64,000 bases of DNA, from the NCBI GenBank assembly GCA_040365065.1, contig BAABNI010000013.1:1-64000 (forward strand). The letters run 5' to 3'. Of the stretch, positions 31,828 to 41,414 are shown piece after piece (position 1 is the stretch's first letter; every line of letters starts with the position of its first letter). The position numbers and the translations under genes are program-made. This stretch comes from Pelagadaptatus aseana. Its GTDB lineage: Bacteria > Pseudomonadota > Gammaproteobacteria > Pseudomonadales > Cellvibrionaceae. Below the pieces are notes generated by a model. It did not search any database. It saw only the letters and a program-made list of their open reading frames with translations, and had not been told where the DNA came from.

Positions 31828-34800
31828 ATGCTTAAAAAACGCACCCAATCACTGACCTTCAAACTCACGCTGCCCCTGATTGTTCTTGGCCTGATACTGG
31901 CCTGCTCCCTGTCCATCCTGATGTACAAGACCAGCAGCGAATACCTGAAAAATCAGATTCAATACAAAGGCCAGTACATCAGCGACAATCTGATCATGCT
32001 GATCGAATCGAAAATTCTCAACGATGAACTGATGAGAATCATCAGTTCCCTTGGTGCTGAGCGGGACGTTCGTCACGTTGCCATCATCAACAACAGCAAT
32101 GGCACTCTACTGGCGGGCATTCACCATCAACATCTGGGTAAAAACTTCCTGCAAAATGCCAACCCCGACTTGCAGCGTTTTCTGAAAAAGTTTTTCGACA
32201 GTCAGGATAAAAGCTTTTCCGAATTTCAAGGCAATCTGTTTTACAAAGCAACCAACATCAACTTGATCGACCCCGGCAGCAACCGGTTGCGCCCACATAC
32301 TCTGGTCATGGTTTACGACACTTCGGAAGCCATTGCCTCACTGCGCAATAGAACCCTGGCCTTGCTAGGCACCGCTTTTTTTCAATTATTTATAACCCTT
32401 GCGATCATTTACTGGCTGCAAAGAAAGATTCTGTTACGGCCACTGCATCAGGTTATTGACACCCTCAAACGTCAGGAAGAATCCGACACGCCAATTGTTT
32501 CTCAGATCAGCACCGGCGACGAGCTCGAAGACTTGTCAGAAAGCTACAACAAGTTGAATCAAACGCGCTTTTTAAAAGAACAGCAACTCAGTGAAGCGCG
32601 CAAACATCTGGACGATATCGCCAACCGAGCCCCCTACTTACTGGCCTATGTGGACAAGCAGCTGCGCTATCAATTTGCCAACAATAATTACTTTGACTGG
32701 ATTAAAAGCCACAACCCGGCGATAGATACCGACTCCATTATTGAATCAAAACTTACCGCCCTGCACGGCACTGACATATTCACCAAACATGCCCACTACT
32801 TTGACATGGCTCTCGAGGGAGAAGAGCAATCTTTCACTGTGGAAACATCACTCGATGGAGACCAACCATCCACCCTGAAGGTCAGCTTGTGGCCCGAACT
32901 GGCAAAAAATCAAGAGACTCTGGGTCTGTTTATCACCATCGAAGATATCAGCCAGCAAATTGCCACCGAAGAGAAATTGCACCAGTACGCCACGGATCTG
33001 GAATTTCAGACCTGGGCTCTGGAAGACGCCAAGGAAAAAGCCGAATCCGCCACCCAGGCTAAATCCGAATTCCTCGCCAATATGAGTCATGAAATTCGCA
33101 CCCCGATGAATGGGGTTATGGGCATGTTACGACTACTGGAAAGTGAATCACTCACCAATCAACAACAGCATTACGCGGACATGGCCAAGGCCAGCGCCAA
33201 CTCGCTGCTGACTCTGATCAATGACATTCTGGACTTCTCCAAAATTGAAGCCGGCAAACTGGAGTTGGATATTATTGAGTTCGATCTGGTTGAGCTGTTG
33301 AGCGCTCACTCGGACTCTGCCTCATTCAGTTCTGAACAGAAGGACGTCAGCTTTTACTTTGATTTTCCTCTGGACTTTAATCACAACGTCATCGGTGACC
33401 CGGGCCGGATTCGCCAGATCATAACCAACTTCACCAGCAACGCCACCAAGTTTACCGAGTCGGGCTCCATCACCTTGAGCCTGACTGCCGAAGACAACCC
33501 CGACAGCGATAACCTGGACCTGACTTTGGCGGTGACAGACACAGGCATTGGCATTCCCGAAGACAAGCAGCACCAGATGTTTGACTCTTTTTCACAGGCC
33601 GATGCCTCCACCACCAGACAATATGGCGGCACCGGCTTGGGATTATCAATCGCCAAACAACTGGTGGAAATGATGCATGGCCAAATCGGCCTTGAAAGTG
33701 AGCTGGGCAAAGGCAGCCGCTTCTGGTTCAAAGTCTCACTCCCCAAAGGCAGCCAACAAAGCCCTCTGCGCTCACCAACCAGTCTTTCCGGCCTGGATAA
33801 TGTGGCGATTTTTACCAACGACCAGAAACTCTGCCAGAGCCTGTCACAACAATTCGGACACCTCAATTTCAAACAGGTGATCATCGCAGAGCAACAACCA
33901 CTGGGACAACTGCTCAACACCTTTGAAGACTTGTTGGAAAACCACAACAAACTGGTGGCGATCGACACCGAGTTATTACAGGAAGAAGACGATCAATCGC
34001 CTCACCTGTTGCGCTTCAAGAAACTCCTTCAGGAATCTAACCCGGCTCAAATCCTGCTACTGAATCACCACCATGGAAAAAATTTCCAAAGCGATTATGC
34101 CCATCAACTGATGCTACCGTCGACGCCCAGAAAATTACTGGCAAGCATTGAAAAACAGTCAACCACCCAAACAACAAAAGCCAGCCGCAGCCAGGTGTCT
34201 GCTGGCTCTCGAATTCTGGTGGTAGAGGACAATTTGATCAATCAACAGGTGGCACTGGCAACACTGGAAGAATACGACCTGCACGTGGACATCGCCGACA
34301 ACGGCAAGGTCGCCCTGACCACTCTGGAACAGGCAGAGTCACCCTATCAACTGGTCTTTATGGATTGCCAGATGCCCATCATGGATGGCTTTCAGGCAAC
34401 TCGGGCAATCCGCCGAGGTGAAGCCGGAACCGCCAACACCGACATCGCCATTGTCGCCATGACCGCCAACGCCATGAAGAAAGATCAGGAGGCCTGTCTT
34501 GAAGCCGGTATGAATGACTATCTGGCCAAACCCATTGACCCGGACAAGCTGGAACAGAAACTGGAAAAATGGCTACCTGAAAAAGTGGCGACCGTTGCAG
34601 ACTCTCAAATCGAAAAATCGATCCCAGACAATAATTGCTGGGATCGCGATGCACTCTACAATCGTCTGCGCAACAAATCAGACCGGGTCGCCATCATGCT
34701 GAGAATGTATCTGGACGATACTCCGGCACGTATTACCGAGTTGAAACACGCCATTGACCACCAGGATGCCGACGAAGCAACCCGTCTGGCCCATGCCATC

Positions 34801-35004
34801 AAAGGAGTCTGCGCCAACCTTTCAGGATTGCAGATGTACGAGCTGATGAATCTGATGGAAAATGCCGGTAAGGAAGGCAACCTGCAACTGATGTCGCAAC
34901 TGTGGCCGGATGTGGATCAGGCCGCTAATCACCTGAAGAACACCCTGCTAAGTGAACTGGATCAGATAGCACAAGCTTCTACCGAGGACGATCACTCGGC
35001 ATAA
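31828..35004 (+). CDS. BarA-like hybrid sensor histidine kinase
   Basis: A 1058-residue tripartite kinase. TM1 is about 12-33, a periplasmic domain follows (about 34-178), TM2 about 179-197, HAMP about 199-250, a PAS domain about 258-378, a coiled coil, HisKA with His421 (SHEIRTPMNG), HATPase to about 638 (N-box TNFTSN, G1 DTGIGIP, G2 GGTGLGLSI), a degenerate receiver-like stretch (about 655-775) without a clear aspartate site, a receiver with Asp846 (FMDCQMP), and an Hpt domain with His989 (LAHAIKGVCANL). The layout matches BarA/GacS-type phosphorelays, whose Hpt passes phosphate to a separate response regulator. None is encoded nearby. It lies 20 nt after the solute-binding lipoprotein gene and 2 nt from the convergent chemoreceptor. 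Confidence 0.94.
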   Translation: MLKKRTQSLTFKLTLPLIVLGLILACSLSILMYKTSSEYLKNQIQYKGQYISDNLIMLIESKILNDELMRIISSLGAERDVRHVAIINNSNGTLLAGIHHQHLGKNFLQNANPDLQRFLKKFFDSQDKSFSEFQGNLFYKATNINLIDPGSNRLRPHTLVMVYDTSEAIASLRNRTLALLGTAFFQLFITLAIIYWLQRKILLRPLHQVIDTLKRQEESDTPIVSQISTGDELEDLSESYNKLNQTRFLKEQQLSEARKHLDDIANRAPYLLAYVDKQLRYQFANNNYFDWIKSHNPAIDTDSIIESKLTALHGTDIFTKHAHYFDMALEGEEQSFTVETSLDGDQPSTLKVSLWPELAKNQETLGLFITIEDISQQIATEEKLHQYATDLEFQTWALEDAKEKAESATQAKSEFLANMSHEIRTPMNGVMGMLRLLESESLTNQQQHYADMAKASANSLLTLINDILDFSKIEAGKLELDIIEFDLVELLSAHSDSASFSSEQKDVSFYFDFPLDFNHNVIGDPGRIRQIITNFTSNATKFTESGSITLSLTAEDNPDSDNLDLTLAVTDTGIGIPEDKQHQMFDSFSQADASTTRQYGGTGLGLSIAKQLVEMMHGQIGLESELGKGSRFWFKVSLPKGSQQSPLRSPTSLSGLDNVAIFTNDQKLCQSLSQQFGHLNFKQVIIAEQQPLGQLLNTFEDLLENHNKLVAIDTELLQEEDDQSPHLLRFKKLLQESNPAQILLLNHHHGKNFQSDYAHQLMLPSTPRKLLASIEKQSTTQTTKASRSQVSAGSRILVVEDNLINQQVALATLEEYDLHVDIADNGKVALTTLEQAESPYQLVFMDCQMPIMDGFQATRAIRRGEAGTANTDIAIVAMTANAMKKDQEACLEAGMNDYLAKPIDPDKLEQKLEKWLPEKVATVADSQIEKSIPDNNCWDRDALYNRLRNKSDRVAIMLRMYLDDTPARITELKHAIDHQDADEATRLAHAIKGVCANLSGLQMYELMNLMENAGKEGNLQLMSQLWPDVDQAANHLKNTLLSELDQIAQASTEDDHSA

Positions 35005-35006
35005 AT

Positions 35007-36806
35007 TCAGCGATCGTCTTCCAGTAACTGCTGCGGTTCAAACCCGGTAATCAACGCGCCCCAGTGCTTGCCATTCACGTACAGGGGAATCGATAAATCG
35101 TTCAACACCTGGCCGGTATCGCGGATAAAAGTTTGCAATAAAAATGGCGCTGTACTTGCTGCCCTGCGTATTTCTGCACGGCTGCCATTAAAAATTCGGC
35201 GATGCCGACTGTTGAGGTTATCCACTTCGAAATTGCCAGTCATTGGCTGAGACACCTTGGCGTGATGCACCGGCGCATAACCGTTTTTATCTACGGCAAT
35301 GGCATAGATAAACTGCGGGTGCTGTTTGATAAAGCTCTCGAACAATGGCTGCATCGCGCTGGCAAACGCATCGACATAACCGACATTGTATTTTTCCGGC
35401 AGCTGCCCCTCATTGGCGCGAATGTAATCCTGATCAAACAGATTCTGACTTGCCGACAATACCTCAAGCTGCTCTGTGGTTTGCACGGCCCAACCACGCA
35501 CAATCTGGATCATGTTTTCAAAACCGCCAAAGCCAATAATAAATTGCGACAACAACTCCTGACTCTGTTCAGTTGAAACCTCCAGATCTTCAGAATAGGT
35601 TCTGGAACCATCCATTTCTTCCGCAATCTGTCGTGCGATATTGGAAATATCAATCACACTCTGATGAGAGCCCTGATTGGTTTCAGCCAATTGATCAATG
35701 GCCGCCCCAATCCCGGACAACTGCTCACCCACCACCTGAAAATCCGTCACCAATTTGTCGAAGCGGGTATTGGCGGTGTCGACATGATCCACGGTTTTCG
35801 AAACGTGGCTCTGAATCGAATCGGCACTGCTTCTCGTTTCATCAACCAGAGCACTCATCTGGGCAATATTCTTGTCAATTTCTGTGGTGGCACTGCTGAC
35901 TTTCTGCGCCAGACCTCTGACCTCATCAGCCACCACGGCAAAACCTCTGCCGGCCTCACCGGCCCTGGCCGCCTCAATGGATGCATTCAGGGCCAGCAAA
36001 TTGGTCTGCTCGGAAAAATCCTGAACCATGGTCAGGATCTTGGAAATGTTATCGGAGTTATTGCTCAGCTGGCGGACCGTCTCCTGAAAATTCAGCGCCA
36101 GCTCCCCTACGTCAGATACCTGATGCAGCACTTTATCAAGATCCTGTCGTGACAGTTTGACTTCCGCTTGAGTGGCGTCATTGGTTTCACGGATGGTTGT
36201 TGCCGACAACGCAATATTATTGATCGCCAGTGTAGCCTCTTCGCTGGAGCGATAGACGCGGTCGGCACGCTGCTGTTGCTCACGCACGGATTCATCCACA
36301 CCGGCCAGGGTTTTCTGCAGTCGGGTGGCACACAAGGCCACATTGACACTGCGACGACGCATTTCTGCAATCATCTGTTTGAGACTTTCGGCAAACTCAT
36401 TGTAACTGCAGGCCATATCGGAAATTTCATCGCAAGTGTAAGCCGGCAGAGTGGCAGAAATATCGCCATTCTTGGTTTTGATATTGCTCAACACTTCGGT
36501 CATGGCCACCACCGGTTGCAGAAACAGGTGACGCATAAAAAAGATGGTAAACACACCGGCCAACAATGCCACCAACAACGTGGCGGCACCCAGACTCCAG
36601 AAATCATCCAACAATGTGTTCAACTGTTGTTGCTGTATTTCCGTCAATTGCAGGGATTCGATGACAACCGAGATTTCACCGGCGTAGTGATAACCGATCA
36701 ACAGCAATGCAATGTGCGGCAACAACAGAAATACGACGTTGCCGGTAATTTTTTTCGACAACGAATTAAAAAATAAGCGCTCAATCGCACGATACCATGA
36801 AGCCAT
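35007..36806 (-). CDS. Chemoreceptor with C-terminal sensory domain
   Basis: A 599-residue methyl-accepting protein. TM1 is about 20-38 and TM2 about 70-92, with only a short periplasmic loop (about 30 residues) between them, so classical periplasmic sensing is unlikely. HAMP follows (about 92-145), then the signalling hairpin with EQTNLLALNASIEAARAG and RGFAVVADEVRGLA. After the hairpin comes a globular domain (about 455-590) with YAIAVDKNGYAPVHH, RHRRIFNG, FIRDTGQVLNDLSIPLYV and HWGALI, a Cache/PAS-like module known at the C-terminus of some receptors. ATG 36806 was preferred to GTG 36821 because a GGTGGG element precedes it. It is convergent with the hybrid kinase. Confidence 0.9.
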   Translation of the reverse strand: MASWYRAIERLFFNSLSKKITGNVVFLLLPHIALLLIGYHYAGEISVVIESLQLTEIQQQQLNTLLDDFWSLGAATLLVALLAGVFTIFFMRHLFLQPVVAMTEVLSNIKTKNGDISATLPAYTCDEISDMACSYNEFAESLKQMIAEMRRRSVNVALCATRLQKTLAGVDESVREQQQRADRVYRSSEEATLAINNIALSATTIRETNDATQAEVKLSRQDLDKVLHQVSDVGELALNFQETVRQLSNNSDNISKILTMVQDFSEQTNLLALNASIEAARAGEAGRGFAVVADEVRGLAQKVSSATTEIDKNIAQMSALVDETRSSADSIQSHVSKTVDHVDTANTRFDKLVTDFQVVGEQLSGIGAAIDQLAETNQGSHQSVIDISNIARQIAEEMDGSRTYSEDLEVSTEQSQELLSQFIIGFGGFENMIQIVRGWAVQTTEQLEVLSASQNLFDQDYIRANEGQLPEKYNVGYVDAFASAMQPLFESFIKQHPQFIYAIAVDKNGYAPVHHAKVSQPMTGNFEVDNLNSRHRRIFNGSRAEIRRAASTAPFLLQTFIRDTGQVLNDLSIPLYVNGKHWGALITGFEPQQLLEDDR

Positions 36807-37005
36807 TGGCCCACCTGCCACAACATTTCAACAATGTGACCGGTAATCTTGCCCCAAGTTACTTTGCTGCACAGTACGACCATGGTCTAAACACTTACAA
36901 TTATAATGGTTATTACCGCACTCAATTTAACGGTTCCCAAACACCGGAAATTTATCTGACAAACCAGTAGAATCACTCGGCATAAAGTCACAAACCGTTT
37001 CCACT

Positions 37006-37881
37006 ATGGCAAACCTCAATCCGATCATTGAACTCAGTCTCGACATAGACGTCGGCAACGCCTCAACCAAATCCAGTCAGTTGCTGGCTGAGCATACCGG
37101 GTTGTCACAGGGACAAATAAAAAGCGCCATGCACAAGGGTGCGGTCTGGCTGGTGCGAGGACAGCGTAAACAGCGCCTGCGCAGAGCCAGTAAAACCCTA
37201 CTTGCCGGCGACTGTCTGCAACTGAATTACAATGCCGAACTGCTCGAACAAACGGTTCCAGAGCCGCTGCTGATCGCCGACGAGGCAGACTACAGCGTCT
37301 GGTTCAAACCCTTTGGCCTCGCCTGTCAGGGCAGCCGTTGGGGCGACTTCGCCAGCATCCAGCGCTGGGTTGAAATTGAATTCAATAAAAGCAACAACCC
37401 CCGCCCGGTGTTTCTGGTGCACCGTCTGGATCGTGCCACCACCGGATTGATACTGCTGGCACACAGTAAGAAAGCCGCGCGCCTGTTCAGTGAGTATTTT
37501 GCCCAGGGTGACATGGACAAGCGCTACCAGGCCATTGTCCATGGCGACTTCAGCAACCAACCTAAGGATCTGAAAATAACAGAAGAGATCGACGGTAAAC
37601 ACGCCTGCAGTATTTTTAATGGGGTTCAATGCCAGCCACAGCGATCATTGCTTGATGTGCAATTGAAAACCGGGCGCAAACATCAGATACGGCGTCATCT
37701 CGCCGGCATTGGCTACCCGATTGTCGGCGACAGGCTCTATGGCACCGGCGAGAAAGATCACTGCGATCTGCAACTGCAGTCGGTCACACTGGCGTTCCTA
37801 TGTCCGCTCAATCAGGAACAAAAACGCTATCAGGCTCCGCCCCAATTCCGACTTCAACTGCATCCTAAAAAAGACCCATAG
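37006..37881 (+). CDS. RluA-family RNA pseudouridine synthase
   Basis: A 291-residue enzyme that isomerises uridine to pseudouridine in rRNA or tRNA. The N-terminal 75 residues form a reduced S4-like part; the catalytic block HRLDRATTGLILLAHSK carries the catalytic Asp (about 145), and the C-terminal LKTGRKHQIRRHLAGIGYPIVGD is the expected RluA/RluC/RluD signature. Family branch and target uridine cannot be fixed from sequence alone; the length is closest to the RluA/RluC group. It is alone: 200 bp from the divergent chemoreceptor and 288 bp from the next gene. Confidence 0.9.
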   Translation: MANLNPIIELSLDIDVGNASTKSSQLLAEHTGLSQGQIKSAMHKGAVWLVRGQRKQRLRRASKTLLAGDCLQLNYNAELLEQTVPEPLLIADEADYSVWFKPFGLACQGSRWGDFASIQRWVEIEFNKSNNPRPVFLVHRLDRATTGLILLAHSKKAARLFSEYFAQGDMDKRYQAIVHGDFSNQPKDLKITEEIDGKHACSIFNGVQCQPQRSLLDVQLKTGRKHQIRRHLAGIGYPIVGDRLYGTGEKDHCDLQLQSVTLAFLCPLNQEQKRYQAPPQFRLQLHPKKDP

Positions 37882-38169
37882 CCGCAATCAAATTCCACTT
37901 TTTTCAGCTCTGATATTTGTTTTTAGGACGCTCGTCTTTTTCAGAAACACAGGCTGTTTCAAATGCTTTATTTAATAACAGCTTGATCTAAAACCGCCTC
38001 GATTCCCATTGTGATTACGTGCTAATGTCGAGTCATCCGTTTACAAAAAATCCTGAATTAAAGTGATCCTTTAACCGTCAGGGTATTGCCCGCCAAGCCA
38101 AAAGCACTGGCAGCGTTCACTTCTTTGATCATTGCGGACACGGCAATACCCTCCAGCAGGAGTATTGTT

Positions 38170-39279
38170 ATGGGCCATTATCACGCCAGCCTGAAAGGCA
38201 GGGAGACAACCGTTCAACCGAGCCTCAGCATCCTCGGTGAAGACGGTCATTTACAGCAACCTCTGCCAGAATTCGTCACCGCCGAACTGCTCTTGTCGTT
38301 TTACAAAAGCATGGTTCTGACCCGCAGTTTTGATAAAAAATGTGTTGCCCTGCAGCGCACCGGGCAACTAGGCACCTACCCGTCTTGTCTCGGACAGGAG
38401 GCCATTGGCACCGGTATCGGCTACGCCATGCACCCCGAAGACATTCTGGTTCCGTACTACCGGGACCAGGCCACGCAATTGATACGCGGTGTCTCCATGG
38501 TGGAACAGCTGTTGTTCTGGGGCGGCGACGAGCGCGGCAACTGTTTTGCCAATGCCAGTCAGGATTTACCCAACTGCATTCCCATCGCCACCCAGTGCAG
38601 TCACGCGGCGGGCATTGCCAGTGCGCTTAAACTGCGCCAGCAGAAACATGCCGTGGTTTGCACACTCGGTGATGGCGCCACCTCCAAAGGGGATTTTCTG
38701 GAAACGCTCAATGTCGCCGGAGTCTGGCAATTGCCTTTGGTACTGGTAATCAATAACAACCAATGGGCGATATCCACGCCATCCTATTTACAGAGCGCAT
38801 CCCGACATCTGGCCGATAAGGCTCAATTGGCGGGCATCGAGGGCATTCGCGTCGACGGTAACGATGTCATCGCTGTTTACAGCCAGGTTGCCATGGCACT
38901 GAAAAAAGCGCGCAGCGGCAAGGGACCGACATTGATTGAAGCCATCAGCTACCGGCTGGGCGACCACACCACAGCCGACGACGCCAGCCGCTATCGCAAC
39001 AACGAAGACGTTAATCAGGCCTGGCAGCGCGAGCCGATAAAGCGCTTGCAGACCCTGCTGCATCAACAGCATTTCTGGAATCCGGAAGACGAAACCCAAC
39101 TGCAGAGACACTGTCAGGAACTGGTAGAAAAAGCCGTGCAGCAATACTTGAACCTGCCACCACAGCAGCCCGAAGACCTGTTTGATCATTTGTTTGCCAG
39201 ACTGCCCGACGCCTACCGACAACAGCGCGATGCGCTGTTACAAAAAGCCAGATTGCGCCACAACCACGGGGAGGGCTGA
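38170..39279 (+). CDS. pdhA: 2-oxo-acid dehydrogenase E1 alpha (pyruvate/branched-chain type)
   Basis: Thiamine-diphosphate enzyme subunit that decarboxylates a 2-oxo acid in a PDH/BCKDH-like complex. The ThDP motif spans GDGATSKGDFLETLN to INNN (167-197), with YYRDQ (96-100) before it and YRLGDHTTADD (substrate/phosphorylation-loop region) after it. At 369 residues it has normal length. ATG 38170 has an AGGAG element 5 nt upstream; a longer in-frame start at 38086 lacks one. First gene of a three-gene operon; the E1 beta ATG is 4 nt from its stop. Whether pyruvate or branched-chain acids are used is undecided; the symbol is provisional. Confidence 0.88.
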   Translation: MGHYHASLKGRETTVQPSLSILGEDGHLQQPLPEFVTAELLLSFYKSMVLTRSFDKKCVALQRTGQLGTYPSCLGQEAIGTGIGYAMHPEDILVPYYRDQATQLIRGVSMVEQLLFWGGDERGNCFANASQDLPNCIPIATQCSHAAGIASALKLRQQKHAVVCTLGDGATSKGDFLETLNVAGVWQLPLVLVINNNQWAISTPSYLQSASRHLADKAQLAGIEGIRVDGNDVIAVYSQVAMALKKARSGKGPTLIEAISYRLGDHTTADDASRYRNNEDVNQAWQREPIKRLQTLLHQQHFWNPEDETQLQRHCQELVEKAVQQYLNLPPQQPEDLFDHLFARLPDAYRQQRDALLQKARLRHNHGEG

Positions 39280-39282
39280 AGC

Positions 39283-40272
39283 ATGCAAAACACAACCGAA
39301 AAACTGACCATGATTGAAGCCATCAATCTGGCAATGCAATACGAAATGCGCCACGACGAGGATGTGGTACTGCTTGGTGAGGATATTGGCCGCAACGGCG
39401 GAGTATTTCGCGCCACCGTCAATCTGCAACAACAGTTTGGCCCCCAGAGGGTCATCGATACGCCGCTGGCAGAAGCCCTGATCGCCGGCCTGACCGTCGG
39501 CATGGCCACCCAGGGATTGAAACCCGTGGCAGAAATTCAATTTATGGGGTTTATCTACGCCACCTTTGAACAACTGGTAAGTCACGCCGCCCGCCTGCGT
39601 CACCGCACCCGCGGCCGTCTGCACTGCCCCATGGTATTGCGCGCACCTTTTGGCGGGGGTATTCACGCCCCCGAGCACCACTCCGAGAGCACCGAAGCCA
39701 TGCTGGCACATATTCCCGGTCTGCGGGTGGTTATTCCCAGTTCGCCTCGTCGTGCCTACGGTCTGTTACTGGCGGCCATTCGCGATCCCGATCCGGTTAT
39801 TTTTCTCGAACCCAAACGGATTTATCGCGCGGTCAAACACAGTCTGGCGGACGATGGCGAAGCCCTGCCACTGGACACCTGCTTCACCCTGCGCCCCGGC
39901 GCCGATCTGACACTGGTGACCTGGGGCGCCATGGTAATGGAATCCCTGCAGGCCGCCAGAGCGATGGCCGAAGCCGGGATTGATGTCGAAGTCATTGATG
40001 TCGCCACCATCAAGCCACTGGATATGACCACCATACTGGCGTCCGTAAAAAAAACCGGACGCTGCCTGATTGTGCATGAAGCGGCACGCAGTTTTGGGGT
40101 CGGCGCTGAAATCGCAGCACAAATCGGCGAACAGGCCATGGCTTATCTGCAGGCACCGGTGGTTCGTGTCAGTGGTTACGACGCCATCATGCCGCTGCTG
40201 AAAAACGAAGATCTGTACATGCCCGACACCCATGACATCAGCGCAGCAATCAAACAATTGATGAAAGCGTAA
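39283..40272 (+). CDS. pdhB: 2-oxo-acid dehydrogenase E1 beta
   Basis: A 329-residue E1 beta with the transketolase pyrimidine-binding half (GEDIGRNGGVFRAT; DTPLAEALIAGLTVGMATQG; PVAEIQFMGFIYATFEQLV) and the C-terminal transketolase_C domain (VTWGAMV; VIDVATIKPLD; VHEAARSFGVGAEIA). It pairs with E1 alpha to form the alpha2beta2 decarboxylase. It lies 3 nt after E1 alpha and 26 nt before the acyltransferase. Residue pattern does not separate pyruvate from branched-chain substrates with confidence. Confidence 0.9.
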   Translation: MQNTTEKLTMIEAINLAMQYEMRHDEDVVLLGEDIGRNGGVFRATVNLQQQFGPQRVIDTPLAEALIAGLTVGMATQGLKPVAEIQFMGFIYATFEQLVSHAARLRHRTRGRLHCPMVLRAPFGGGIHAPEHHSESTEAMLAHIPGLRVVIPSSPRRAYGLLLAAIRDPDPVIFLEPKRIYRAVKHSLADDGEALPLDTCFTLRPGADLTLVTWGAMVMESLQAARAMAEAGIDVEVIDVATIKPLDMTTILASVKKTGRCLIVHEAARSFGVGAEIAAQIGEQAMAYLQAPVVRVSGYDAIMPLLKNEDLYMPDTHDISAAIKQLMKA

Positions 40273-40298
40273 ACCCTGACCGAAACCGAGGAGGCTCT

Positions 40299-41345
40299 AT
40301 GCGTTACTTCAAACTGCCCGATCTGGGTGAGGGTTTACAGGAAGCAGAAATTGTCGAATGGCAGGTTAATGCGGGTGACTGCGTCGCCGTCGATGACGTT
40401 TTGGTGGTGGTGGAAACCGCCAAGGCACTGGTGGAAATCCCATCACCTCAGGCCGGTGTTATTGCGCGCTGTTTCGGGCAGGCTGGTGACTTTATTCATA
40501 TCGGCGAACCACTGGTGGAATACGACAACGCCACAGACGAAGACACGGGCACCGTGGTTGGCGAAATCACTCAGACCGAAACCGATCCGGAGGAAGAAGA
40601 TTTTTTTATTATTGGCGCCGCACCGCCATCCCCGCCCGCTGACGATAAAGATAACGATGTGCCTATACCAAACCCGCCAGCCATCGGCGGCGAGCCGCTG
40701 CGTGGTCCGCGCCGGGCCATGGCCAAAGCCATTGGTGCCACACAGGCTCACAGCGCCAGCGTTACCCTGTGTGAAGACGCCGACATAGAACACTGGGATA
40801 ACAAGACCGACGTCACAGTACAATTGTGCCACGCCATGGTGGCCGCCATCAGACAACAGCCTTTGCTCAACGCCTGGTTTGACGAACGTCAACTGACACT
40901 GGCGCCGCAACCACAGATTGATCTGGCCCTGGCCGTAAACACCGATCAGGGCTTGTTTGCCCCGGTATTGAGAGACATAGCCAATCGCGACGACAGCAGT
41001 TTGCGCCAGGGGCTCAATGCACTTAGACAAGACGTCCACCAGCGCAGCATTCCGGTCCGGGAATTACAGGGTGCCACCATTGCTTTATCGAACTTTGGCA
41101 CACTCACCAACAGCGACCAACGGCTCTTGTGTGGGCGTTACGCGACACCCATGATCATTCCACCGGCGGTCGCCATCATCGGTGCAGGCGGGATTCGGCA
41201 GGAGGCGAAAGTCATCGCCAACAGAGATGGAGAAAAAAATATTGAGGCGAGAAAAACCCTGCCACTGTCATTAAGCTTTGATCATCGGGTGGTTACCGGC
41301 GCGGAAGCCGCGCACTTCCTGAGCGCTTTTATTGCCGCACTGTAA
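40299..41345 (+). CDS. Short dihydrolipoamide acyltransferase (E2) lacking a clear E1/E3-binding domain
   Basis: A 348-residue E2. One lipoyl domain (1-78) with the lipoyl lysine in VETAKALVEI (Lys42); an acidic/proline-rich linker (about 80-128, PPSPPADDKDNDVP); then the catalytic acyltransferase core (about 135-348) starting RGPRRAMAKAI. The usual peripheral subunit-binding domain (PAVRxLAREL...G.G..GRI) between linker and core is not visible. The active-site motif reads DHRVVTG in place of DHRxxDG, keeping the catalytic His but replacing the Asp. Family E2s are normally 400 or more residues. Last gene of the operon; no E3 (lipoamide dehydrogenase) gene follows, so an E3 from elsewhere would be needed. 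Confidence 0.87.
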   Translation: MRYFKLPDLGEGLQEAEIVEWQVNAGDCVAVDDVLVVVETAKALVEIPSPQAGVIARCFGQAGDFIHIGEPLVEYDNATDEDTGTVVGEITQTETDPEEEDFFIIGAAPPSPPADDKDNDVPIPNPPAIGGEPLRGPRRAMAKAIGATQAHSASVTLCEDADIEHWDNKTDVTVQLCHAMVAAIRQQPLLNAWFDERQLTLAPQPQIDLALAVNTDQGLFAPVLRDIANRDDSSLRQGLNALRQDVHQRSIPVRELQGATIALSNFGTLTNSDQRLLCGRYATPMIIPPAVAIIGAGGIRQEAKVIANRDGEKNIEARKTLPLSLSFDHRVVTGAEAAHFLSAFIAAL

Positions 41346-41414
41346 AGCCTAGCCGTTATGAAAGACATCGCCGTTACGAAAAACACCGCCTTTACGAAAG
41401 CCCCAAACGTTACA

